The position numbers and the translations under genes were made by a program. Of a DNA stretch of 64,000 bases, positions 44,933 to 56,296 are shown piece by piece (positions within the stretch are counted from its first letter, which is position 1; every line of letters begins with the position of its first letter). The stretch lies in NCBI GenBank assembly GCA_032622095.1, contig CP136063.1:31312987-31376986 (forward strand), in the 5' to 3' direction. This DNA is from Siphonodentalium dalli. Its lineage: Eukaryota > Mollusca > Scaphopoda > Gadilida > Siphonodentaliidae. The notes below the pieces were generated by a model. It ran no database searches, had not been told where the DNA came from, and worked only from the letters and a program-made list of their open reading frames with translations.

Positions 44933-45860
44933 TAATACAAGGGTCTTTCTTTGTTTATTACACACCACCTGTCGTAGAATCTGTGCATTTAAAAATACAG
45001 GCTTACAATGTTTATTGAGGCACATACAGGGCTTGGTTTGTCATGTGTGGTGATTTTTTTCCTATCATTTGAACTGGATACTCAAATAACAGAAATTGTT
45101 ATATTTTTTTTGCAACCGACATATTTGAGATAAATCTTTCTATAAACATGTTGAAAATCATGTGTCAGGCGTAATTATTAGCAATCAATATATTTTTGTT
45201 GCGTATATAGGTTTATACAATTTTAAGAGGCAGAACAAGATACAGGTAGTACCTGTCAGGTACTTTGTATAGTTTCACTTCGGGAATGTACACAGTATCT
45301 TGTTTGGACACTTGCAATTTTAGAAACACATAAATGTAACGAAAATAGTTGTTTGTATATATAAAGGTACGGGAGGCCATGGCGGTGGGTATGCTGTGAA
45401 AATATTTCCACCGGTCAAAAACCGCCACAAACAGAAAGAATATTAAAATGTGTACAAATGAGAAATATCGCATTAGTAACAGTATGTTATTGTCATATGT
45501 TTGACCATTGTAAACAAAAGCATAAACAGTTACTTTCCTGGTGTTTGTTATATTATGATGGTAAACATAAGGAGTGCCCTTTGTTGTTGAATTCCTAATA
45601 TGGAACTAATAAAGAGCGTTTATATCATTTGTGTGTGATTAGCCAGTAACACTGTGCTGTCTTCTGTAACACAATCATGCAGGCTCTTGCTTAGGTGAAA
45701 TATAGTACTAGTATGTTTTAATGATATGCTGTTTACGCCATGGCCATGGTATATATGAACGAAACTGTATGTTTTTCTGTTTACGGTGATTGAAACAAAT
45801 ATGAATATTTTCGACAACTATAAGGCCTCCCGTGCATTTTAAGTCACCTTATTGTCTCTA
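44933..45860. other. No gene recognised
   Basis: AT-rich non-coding DNA. Minus-strand ORFs at 45213-45473 and 45620-45817 have no recognisable domain. Confidence 0.45.
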
Positions 45861-45864
45861 TTAT

Positions 45865-46475
45865 ACATACATATATATATATATATATATCTCTCTTAAA
45901 ACACAATTGAAAAAATTCTATATTAATTTAAAATTAAATGTTTTCTTAATTAAGAATTGTTTTCTAATTATCTCTCCTAAATGGGGAAAATATTCCTACT
46001 TAAGAAAACTTGTTTTTCCTTACTTAGATTTATTTTCCTGCTTGAGAAAATGTCGTTCTAGAAAAAATTGGCGACACTTAAGATAAAATATCTTGACGAT
46101 ATTTCTTACTATAGAAAATATTATTTCTTGTTCTAGAATAATTGTGTAGCTTTCTTAAATTTCTAGCTATTCTCCCAAGATAATCGCAGTATCTTAAACT
46201 TATCTTATTTTAAGAAAAATTAACTTATGCGAGAAATACAATCTTTCCTACAATAAGAAGATAAAAAATCTATACTAAGATTTTTTTACTAGGATTTTCT
46301 TACTAAGATTACTGTGTTTTCTTAAAGAAATTTTCTCAGAAAAGAAATTTTCCCACCCTTTCATTTCTTGACCTAGAAAATATTTTGGTCTTATTTTTCT
46401 AGCTATTCTCCCAAGATAATTTCTCATTTCGAGTGTTTTTTTTTCCTGAATTGAGAAAATATTTTTGGCAGTGTG
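45865..46475. repeat. (TA)n plus TTCTTAAGAAAA-rich element
   Basis: A TA microsatellite (about 45868-45890) is followed by about 580 bp packed with variants of TTTTCT(A/T)..AGAAAA. CTAGCTATTCTCCCAAGATA occurs twice (46165-46184 and 46400-46419). The right edge, AAAATATTTTTGGCAGTG (46457-46474), looks like a Tc1-type terminus. I could not confirm the matching left end. Confidence 0.45.
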
Positions 46476-47071
46476 ATGACCAAATAATACTAGTGCTGCA
46501 GAGTGCTGGCTAACAAAATACCTTATATTAAAAAATAAACATGCCAGCCAGTTTATTTGGATCCAAAGAGTGATACTTATATACTATATAACTGTCATTG
46601 TCGGTATGGCTATAAGGTGTTCTGATATGATGGTTGGTGGCACCTTTTTGGGAACAACAGAAGTCATTAATTAGTAACTGGACTATTTATGTAAAAATTA
46701 AACACAATGTTGGCTTATTGGCACTATAAATATTACCTCACAATATCTGTGCATACTGTAGAATAAAACACTTTTGATTTCAAAGTGTATTTTTCGATGT
46801 CGAAAACAACATCATAACCGTTGATAGTTTTTCAATTGTTTGAACACTTGGAATCTACCAGAAACGGACGAATTTAAAACTCACCTTTGATTCTATTTGA
46901 TTTGGTCTTGAATAGATTTAAAATGATTTTGTTCTTATTTTAAGGGGTGGGTCCAAAAAAATCAGGCGGAAAAACATAATGTTTTTGCACAAAAAGGGTG
47001 GGTGGGTAGCAAAAGGGCTGTAAACAAAAAATTGGGCCATGTATGTGTAAATGTTTTCACCCCCCTGGTAT
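46476..47071. other. No gene recognised
   Basis: AT-rich non-coding DNA. No repeat or domain seen. Confidence 0.45.
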
Positions 47072-47763
47072 ATTTGTGACAAAATTGTACAATAAAATTT
47101 CTGGTCTCTGACAGTGATGAGGTTACGAAATATCTGCAGGAACCGTGCGTGCCCAGTGATACCAGTCCACTCACATACTGGTGACTTAATTGTACAAACT
47201 TTCCTGGGTTAAGCCTGCTAGCTGCTATTCGAAAGAATGATGATGGTCATGTGTAACCACCACATCAACTGAACAATTTGTGCTCTACATGTAGTTGTTG
47301 TTTTATTGCTTTGTTTACATTGCTTCACTGTGTTACATTAATTTGCTTTTATGTTTTATGTATATCAATAAAGTTCATCAAACACAAATGACTTTCCTCG
47401 ATGAAGCTCTTCCCGAATCCCGATTTTCATTAACCAAAAGTAATTGTAATTGTAATTGAACCAATGTAATTGTAATTAATTACATTTCATTTCCAATGTA
47501 ATTGTAATTGTAATTGACATATTTCAAGGTAATTGTAATTAATTACATTTCAATGTAATTGACCCAACCCTGGTCTCTGTTAACAGTAACCACTATTATT
47601 CGTTAGCTGAACAAACACACCTTTTTAGACCAGAAAATATTCGAAATAAAATTAATATTAATCGATAGAAGCATTTCCGGACAGGTGTCTTCGATTAAAA
47701 TCTAATATGTTATATCCCGGTAACTAAATAATACATGTTTACAAAGAGATAATCCACATTTAA
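47072..47763. mobile_element. TTAA MITE right half, split by an insertion
   Basis: 47072-47110 and 47580-47763 join to give the same right half as the MITE at 55759-56290, ending in TTAA (47760-47763). The 459 bp between them is a foreign LINE tail. The left half is absent. Confidence 0.8.
47111..47569 (+). mobile_element. 5'-truncated LINE tail, 10-bp target duplication
   Basis: The insert lies between two copies of CTGGTCTCTG (47101-47110 and 47570-47579), and removing it restores the MITE sequence exactly. It has an AATAAA (about 47370) and a 3' end of (TGTAAT)n-type repeats (47445-47560), as in some LINE families. Non-coding remnant of a 3' UTR. Confidence 0.75.
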
Positions 47764-49581
47764 GCTGTATTTGATTTAAACTTATTTTTATTAGTATTTT
47801 GCATAACTAATACATTACATACAAGGGATTGGAGGACAAGTTCTGTGAAACATAGATTGACATCCACTCCCTACAGATCATACATGAAACATAAATATAA
47901 CAATTTATTTTGGATTTATATCAGGTTTTGGTAGGTCGGGTAGAATATATATTTTTTGCGCGCGCGAGTATAACGGATATTACATGGGGAGTTAACTATT
48001 ATAAATCGGTGGTGTCGTGGGGTTAATGAGTCTAATTATACACACCTAGTATGATAACTGGCAGCATAGCATGTATATATATATATATCGTGGGGAAAGC
48101 GTTAGTTGTTGTGTTTGGGAAAATTAATGGTAAATAAAATGTGTACGTAGTAGAACATGGTATCGGGGCAGCAAGTACATTTTAATTGTGGTAGAGTACT
48201 GATTTTGGGAATTTACGGGAGCTCATTTGTTGCACGTCGCAAATCGTCCGGAAGTGTTTGTGAATTTTAACGCTGTATCTATTACTTTTAGAAGCGCTTT
48301 ATAGGATGCGACTCAAAAGGGATCTCATAACATCCTGTATACAACCTGTATGTACACAGCTGTAAATACACCACGGACAATGATACATTACCGTTCGGTT
48401 TATAATGGCTTTTGGCGCTTCACAACCAATTTACACCTTGATTATGTCACTTCAACTAGCGCGTTAAGATGTTCATAGTGGAATACATGTATATTAAACA
48501 GAATAATCATTTGATGGAACTGGTGACACTAGATAATTCATTTAAGGCGGGATTATTTTGTAAAACACTCGAGCACAATGCACTCTCATGTTTGTACAAC
48601 ATCCCTGCCTTTCATGAATTATTTTAGTTGAGTCTTTATTTGCTTTAACCAGCAACCCTACCACTTACAACGAATCGCCGTCGAAGAGGAATGATTTCCC
48701 CGACTTTAATATCGCTCTTTTCATAAGCGGATGTACGTTGGCGGCGTTGACTGTAGCATTGATTATGTACAGTATAGGGCATGATAATGCAGCATAGGAT
48801 TACTCAGTGAAGTGAAGAATTTATAACAATAACTGGCGTTTCTCGTACATTTATTTAATAAAAGTGGTTCTATCTTTAGTACAGTGTCACTCTTAAAATT
48901 ATTTGTTTCGCACAATGCATCCATATGCATCCGACTCATTGTTTTGCTAAACGTAAACAATTGCAATTGTTGAAAGATACGGATGGCGTTTGCGGTGGGT
49001 GTTGCAAACAATGATACATTACCGTTCGCCGCGATGTACAATGATACATTACCGTTCGCCGCGATGTACAATGATACATTACCGTTCGGTTTATAATGGC
49101 TTTTGGCGCTTCACAACCATAAGACAATCTTTAGCAATAAACATTCAAATGACGCTTCACTTCACGGATATTCGTAATTTTCTTGGAAGGTCTTGTCCCG
49201 TGTGACAATGGGCGCGTGTTCGGTGCATGTCTGGGCATTCAGATTGCGTTTGTAACCACGCAGCTATGTCTGTGAACGGTAACGCGCGTTACCGGTCGAG
49301 TAGTCTTTGGTAGATGCGTGTTGCACAACAGAGCTCTCAATTTAGGAGATGAACAAACAAATTCGACAGTCTGGATTGTCACATTCATGCGAATTACGAT
49401 TTGCGAAATCTGATAGTAAATCTGTGCTCCCTTGTATGTGTTTCATAGACACCTGGTAACGAGTCACAACGGTCAAGAAAGTTGCAACTCATGGGCACAT
49501 TTTTTCGAACGCCTGAACACACGGCCTATTCTCTGTTAGAACACATGCTTGTTGGTTACTCTCAACGACAAACTGATTGAA
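47764..49581. other. No gene; small duplications
   Basis: The 54-57 bp segment around CATTACCGTTCGGTTTATAA occurs at 48376-48432 and again at 49068-49121. The second copy is preceded by two 30-bp repeats starting AATGATACATTACCGTTCGC (49008-49067). It also contains (TA)n at 48073-48089. ORFs through the repeats are artefacts. Confidence 0.6.
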
Positions 49582-52500
49582 TAGTCTGGTCGATAAACTC
49601 AAATTTTAGGGTCAACCTAGAATAAATTTGAACTAAGTTGGTATATATATATCATTTTGAAGAGGAAGATATCCTCTATAACATATCCAAAATCGGCCAA
49701 AATCAGCTTTGAGCATTTTTTTGTAATTGAAGATGGCGACCAATATGGCTGCCATTTTCCGTTAAGTCAGTTTGTTGCAATTTGATGCAATTATAGAGAT
49801 AATATCTTGTCACGTGTATACATATGTATACATATTTGCAAAGCTAAGACATAACGCCACAAGAAAAGTTTCTGCTCTTTGGAACTGGTTGATAATTGTC
49901 ACTTTATTTTGTATTCAGCATGTTAACTGGCCATTAGGGAAATAAAATATGCCATAATTGGGGTGCCCACCCCATCAGATCATTCAAATAATCGAGTTAG
50001 AGAACGCGGTATGACATTTCACACAAAAAACACCATAGGGATTATAGTCATATTTCATAAAGAAATTGGAAGGACTGTGCAATTTAAGTGGTGCATTCTA
50101 TTTCTTATAGATATTGCGCTCAAAATGGCTGCCAAAATGGCGGCCAAAATATGAAAAGTGGTAAATATTGCACCAGCGTGCCGTGCAACCGCTTATATAA
50201 GCTGTGGTTGTTGAGTATATGTGACTATTCTGTCTTATATACAATGAATACTAACATTTCTGATGTACCTTGATTAATTTGTATTATTTCAACCACTGAA
50301 ATTACCATTTTTTCAGGTTTGCACCATTTTGCCAAGTAAAATGGAACTATCTTTGGTATCAAATGTGCTTTTTATTTTTGTCTATCTTAAATGTGTGATA
50401 CTGAGCTAGACACAATTACTCTAGATGGCTTGCAAAATGGCAACCAAATTTGGTAAAAAGTTGATTTGTCACATTAATTCAGAACATTATTTTAAGCTGT
50501 TCCGAAAAGGTTGCAAATTGTGCTCCCTTGGGGTTATTAAACATGCTACTTATTCAACTGACAATTAAATGCGATATTCTGCTTGTCCAAGTACATTATG
50601 AGGCATGACAAATCATTTTAAGGGATGCAGTATCGATTTTTGTCGAAAACTTCTTTTGGGATTCTGTATATGTATTTGAACGGAAATGGGCAGAACGTTG
50701 AAACTGAACTGAGTGGGATCCTATTATGTGTCTCCGCTGGCCCATTAGCATCAACATTTATTAACTTATAATTTATTGTCATGAAACCCGTTTCCTTCTT
50801 ATTGCACACCAAACGCAATTAAGGTGGAGACACTCTAATATGATCTCCCTATCGGTTAACATACCCTCGATTTATAGCGATAGGAAATCGATAGTCACCA
50901 AAGGTACACCAGTGCAGCTCACAGATGACCATGCAGTCACTCCATATATACACGAACACCACATACACGAACATATGACACACGCTATATACACATACAC
51001 CTCACTCACTATACAGCCACACACTGGCATGTACATACACCCAACGCATGGCCATATAGCCGTGAGTAAACATGCATGCACACCAGGTATACTCCTACAC
51101 CTTACCCATGATCATATATTCACGCCATGTATACATATACACTACCTTTATGAACATACAGTAACATCTTGTATACCTATTCGCCTCATCATTGGCAATA
51201 CAGTCATTCCATGTATATATATGCCACATAGTCATTCCCGGTATATATTTGCGCCACATGTTCTTGTGTACATATTTGCCTCATCGGGTGCCATACAGTC
51301 ACTCCATGTATATATATCTGCGACAACCATGGCCATATAGCCACTCAAGTTATACATATACACCCAACCCAAAACCACTTAGTACCGGTATATATAGTAT
51401 ACATATAAACCTCACCAATGGCATCACAGTCCTTCTAGATATACTAATGTCCCTCATAGACTCCAAACGTGCATATAGACCGCACCATGACAATTCAGCC
51501 TCTCGCTGTATACGCATAAACCACACTCATGATCATACAATCACTCATTGTATACCAAATCAGTGAATTCACCTCACCATTAATTGTACCACACTGACAC
51601 TCCCTATATACACATTGGCCACATCGTGGCCATATATATACAAGGGTTCGCATCTTTCAGGTAATAAGTGGAAACGTAATGCGATATTTGCTTAGTATGG
51701 TATATAGTCAGCGATCTGCAACTGATGATGATATTATCCAAACAGTCAGGCATCTTTTCAACTCATTGGGAGTATTTCCAAAAATGTCTCAACTCTACTT
51801 TTGGCATAAAATAAAATCTTGTTTTTGTGGGTACGTTCTAAAACTTTTCAAAATTCCACTAAACTGCTCCAGTACCCAGCTTCCACCTCCACATCCATGT
51901 CATTAAAACGGGGATCAATTTGTCTGCGAGAAATTGGGATCTTGGCCATTATATATTTAGCCTAAAATATTCTGTAATATGCCTAACAGACATACTCCCC
52001 TTTCTTTTGGCACCCATACATTCGTGAACCACCTTCATTGTGTGCGGAAATTATATGACGGGTAGGATGTATGTCATTATTTATTTCACTATACTTATGT
52101 TGACAAACGGAAAGTCAGTCAGTGCTCCATTCTGACTTGTTATTGTCATTCCGGAGACTTGCAAATACAGCTCAACCATTACAATTCAGCCATTCGCTGT
52201 ATTCTTACACATCCCATTCATGAGTAGCATTTAGCTATTCACTGTATACCGATACACACACCAATGACAATAGAGCCACATCGGATAAACATATACATCC
52301 CACCCATAACTATGTTGTCACTACATATACACAAGCCCGCCAATTGCCATCAAACTATACTTTAGATATGCATACACACTTCAACAGCATTGACCCTGCA
52401 GTCATACCATGTACACATATACACATTGCCCATAACCACACTATCACTCCATATTTATCCTTACACCCCATCCATTACCATACAGCCAATGCGTGCATAC

Positions 52501-55500
52501 ATATAGACCCACCCATGGCAATACAGCCACCAAATGTACATCTGTACACCTCACCCATGACCACACAGTCACTCCATGTGTACATACATGTTCACCTCAC
52601 ATATGACCACACAGTCACTCCCTGTGTACATACATGTTCACCTCACACATGACCGCACAGTCACTCCATGTGTACATACATGTTCACCTCACACGTGACC
52701 ACAGTCACTCCATGTGTACATACATGTTCACCTCACCCTTCACCACACAGTCACTCCCTGTGTAAATACATGACCACACAGTCACTCCATGTGTACATAC
52801 ATGTTCACCTCACCCATAACCACACAGTCACTCCCTATGTACATACATGTTCGCCTCACACATGACCACACAGTCACTCCCTGTGTACATACATGTTCAC
52901 ATCACACATGACCACACAGTCACTCCCTGTATACATACATGTTCACCTCACACATGACCATACAGTCACCCCTGTGTACATACATGTTCACCCAGTCACT
53001 CCCTGTATACATACATGTTCACCTCACCCATGACCACACAGACACTCCCTGTGTACATACATGTTCACCTCACACATGACCACACAGTCACTCCCTGTGT
53101 ACATACATGTTCAACTCACACAGTCACTCCCTGTGTACATACATGTTCACCTCACACATGACCAGTCACTCCCTGTATACATACATGTTCACCTCACACA
53201 TGACCAGTCACTCCCTGTATACATACATGGTCACCTCAAATATGACCACACAGTCACTCCCTATGTACATACATGTTCACCTCACACATGACCACACAGT
53301 CACTCCCTATGTACATAAATGTTCACCTCACACATGACCATACAGTCACTCCCTGTGGTGTATATACATATTCACCTCACACATGACCACACAGTCACTC
53401 CCTGTGTACATACATGTTGACTTCACACATAACCACACAACCACTCCATGTGTACATACATGTTCACCTCACCCATGACCACACAGTCACTCCCTGTGTA
53501 CATACATGTTCACACCACACAGTCACTCCCTGTATACATACATGTTCACCTCACACATGACCACACAGTCACTCCATGTATACATACATGTTCACCGCAC
53601 ACATGACAACACAGTCACTCCCTGTATACATACATGTTCAACTCACACGTGACCACACAGTCACTCCCTGTGTACACACATGTTCACCTCACACATGACC
53701 ACACAGCCACTCCCTGTATACATACATGTTCACCGCACACATGACAACACAGTCACTCCCTGTATACATACATGTTCACCTCACACATGACCAGTCACTC
53801 CCTGTATACATACATGTTCAACTCACACATGACCACACAGTCACTCCCTGTGTATATACATGTTCACCTCACACATGACCACAGTCACTCCCTGTGTACA
53901 TACATGTTCACCTCACATATGACCACACAATCACTCCCTGTGTACATACATGTTGACCTCACACGTGACCACACAGCCACTCCCTGTATACATACATGTT
54001 CACATCACACATGACCACACAGTCACTCCCTGTGTACATACATGTTCACCTCACCCATGACCACAGTCACTCCATGTGTACATACATGTTCACATCACAC
54101 ATGACCACACAGTCACTCCCTGTGTACATACATGTTCACATCACACATGACAACACAGTCACTCCCTGTGTACATACATGTTCACCTCACCCATGACCAC
54201 ACAGTCACTCCCTGTGTACATACATGTTCACCTCACACATGACCACACAGTCACTCCATGTGTACATACATGTTCACCTCACACATGACCATAGGCTACT
54301 TCTAATATACCAATGGACACCCCATACATGACCATATAGTCACACGTTGTATAAACATCCCTATCATTCGTGAATACAATAACAGTATACATACTCATCT
54401 CACATATAGCCATACACTCAACAGACACACAAACACTGTATTAAGTTGATCAATGTTGATTATAATGGGCCAGAGTAGCCACATACTAAGATCCATCTCA
54501 GTTCCGTTTCAACGTTCTGCCCATTTCAGTTCAAAAACATGGACAGAATCCCGAAAGAAGTTTTCGGCAAAGATTTCAGCAATTAACTTTTCATGCCTCT
54601 TAAGGTACCGGGACAACCAGATTAGAACATTAAGTTGACTAAGTAGCATGTTTAATAACAAAGTGAGTCACAATCTGCTACCTTTTCTGGACAGCAGTGA
54701 ATAATGTTCGGAATATATGTGACAAATCAACATTTTAACAAATTTGGTTGCCATTTTGCAAGCCATCTTCAGCAATGTTGTTAAAAATACCTAAGTGTGA
54801 CACAGTTAGCACATATCAAAACAATAAACACAGTTGATACCAACGATAGTCCATTTTACTTTTGAAAAATGGTTGAAACCTGAATAGTGATTTTTTGCCG
54901 ATTTTGCTGTCAAGTTTGTGACATAAAAATTCGATTAATTATGGTAATTTCGGTGGTTAAAATAGTAACAATTAACCAATATGCATCCGAAATATTAGTA
55001 TTCAATATATATAAGACAAAATAATCAATTGTGTGTGTAAACTACAACTTGTAAGCAGTTGCATAGTACGATGGGGCAATATTTACCATTTGTCATATAT
55101 TGGTTGCCATTTTGAGCCAAAGTGACAATTTTGGTAAATTTGAGCTGAAATATCAATAAAAAATAGAAAGCATCATTTACATTGCGCAATTCTTCCAATT
55201 TCCTGATGAAAATGACTAGAATCCCCATTGGCGATATTTTGTGATATGTTATACCGCGTTCTGTTAAATCGAATTTTTGAGTGATTGGAAGGGGCTGGGA
55301 CACCATGGGTGGCATATTTCATTGCTTCACATGTGATGTGTCATGCTAAATACAAAATAAAGTCACAATTCTCAACCAGATCAAAACAGCAGAAACTTAT
55401 CTTAAAAATACTAGTAAAAAACGTAAACAAAATTCACTTCTGGCCGCCATTTTGGCTGCCATCTTGGGCGAGGAATTCCAATTTTGGTACAGAAAGGTGG

Positions 55501-55751
55501 CGTTATGTTTAACTTCACAAATAGATATACATGTTTATATTTATGACAAGATTTTCTCACTATAATTGTATCAAACTAACTTAACGAAAATGGCAGCCAT
55601 CTTGGACGCCATATTGAATTACAAAAAAGTGTTCAAGGTGGATTTTAGCCGATTTTTTATATGTTATAGAGGACATATTCCTCTTCAAAATGGTATACAT
55701 ACCAACTTAGTTCAAATTTCTTCTAGGTCAAACCTTTTATCGACCAGACTA
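49582..55751. mobile_element. 6.2-kb foldback element with satellite core
   Basis: TAGTCTGGTCGATAAA at 49582 is mirrored by TTTATCGACCAGACTA ending at 55751. The left arm (49582-about 50760) matches the reverse complement of about 54450-55751 through GAACTAAGTTGGTAT, CCTCTATAACATAT, GAACGCGGTAT, AATTGGAAG, the ATGGC.(C)AAAATGG stretch, GGCTTGCAAAATGGCAACCA and TTTCAACGTTCTGCCCATTT. The arms are about 70-75% similar by eye, so they are old. The core (50761-54449) is non-coding and dominated by a 46-bp satellite and its degenerate flank. No transposase is present. Confidence 0.8.
50860..54300. repeat. 46-bp satellite array, degenerate then homogeneous
   Basis: From about 52561 to 54296 a 46-bp unit (CCACACAGTCACTCC..GTGT / ACATACATGTTCACCTCACA) repeats with substitutions and occasional deletions, some 35 copies. 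From 50860 to 52560 the same CA..CACTCC..TATATAC motif set is recognisable at irregular spacing, so the left part is an older, decayed portion. 46 is not a multiple of three. The ORFs that read SLPVYIHVHLTHDH are chance products. Confidence 0.9.
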
Positions 55752-55758
55752 TAAATGC

Positions 55759-56290
55759 TTAAAGATGGATTATCTCTATAAATAACAAATTTGAAATATT
55801 TGCGTGGGTATAAAATAATAGATATGAACTGAAATCCCCCTGTCCGGAAAAGCTTCTATCAATTAATATTGATTGTATTTCGAATATTAAATCGGGACCG
55901 TTTATGTGTCTATTTTAGATCAGACCATTTGGATGATACCATATTGCGATATAGAGCACTGGGCTCAGTGTTCCTGTGGCTGAGCACCGAAATTCAAATG
56001 TCCCAGATTGATGGTTTGTATTGCTTTGTTCCACAGATATAAGCCATAATGAGTATAATTTACGTTTATTTGTGACAAAAGTGTACAATAATAGTTTTGG
56101 TCTATGTTAACAATAACCACTATTGTTCATTAGCTGAAAAAACATACTTTTTTAGCCCAGAAACTATTCGAAATAAAATTAATATTAATCGATAGAAGCA
56201 TTTCCGGACAGGAGTCTTCGATTCAAATCTAATATTTTATACCCCGGCAACTATATAATACATGTTTACAAAGAGATAATCCACCTTTAA
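55759..56290. mobile_element. TTAA-flanked MITE, reference copy, 532 bp
   Basis: TTAA at 55759-55762 and 56287-56290. The ends are AGATGGATTATCTCT and its near-complement AGAGATAATCCACCT. The inverted arms run about 140 bp. Starts seven bases after the foldback element ends and stops seven bases before the minisatellite unit begins. Non-coding. Confidence 0.85.
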
Positions 56291-56296
56291 GAGCGG

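Noticed and set aside
52344-54196. Series of ORFs with SLPVYIHVHLTHDH repeats
   Set aside because: Products of the 46-bp satellite, whose period is not a multiple of three. Several frames give similar peptides and there is no start or codon bias.
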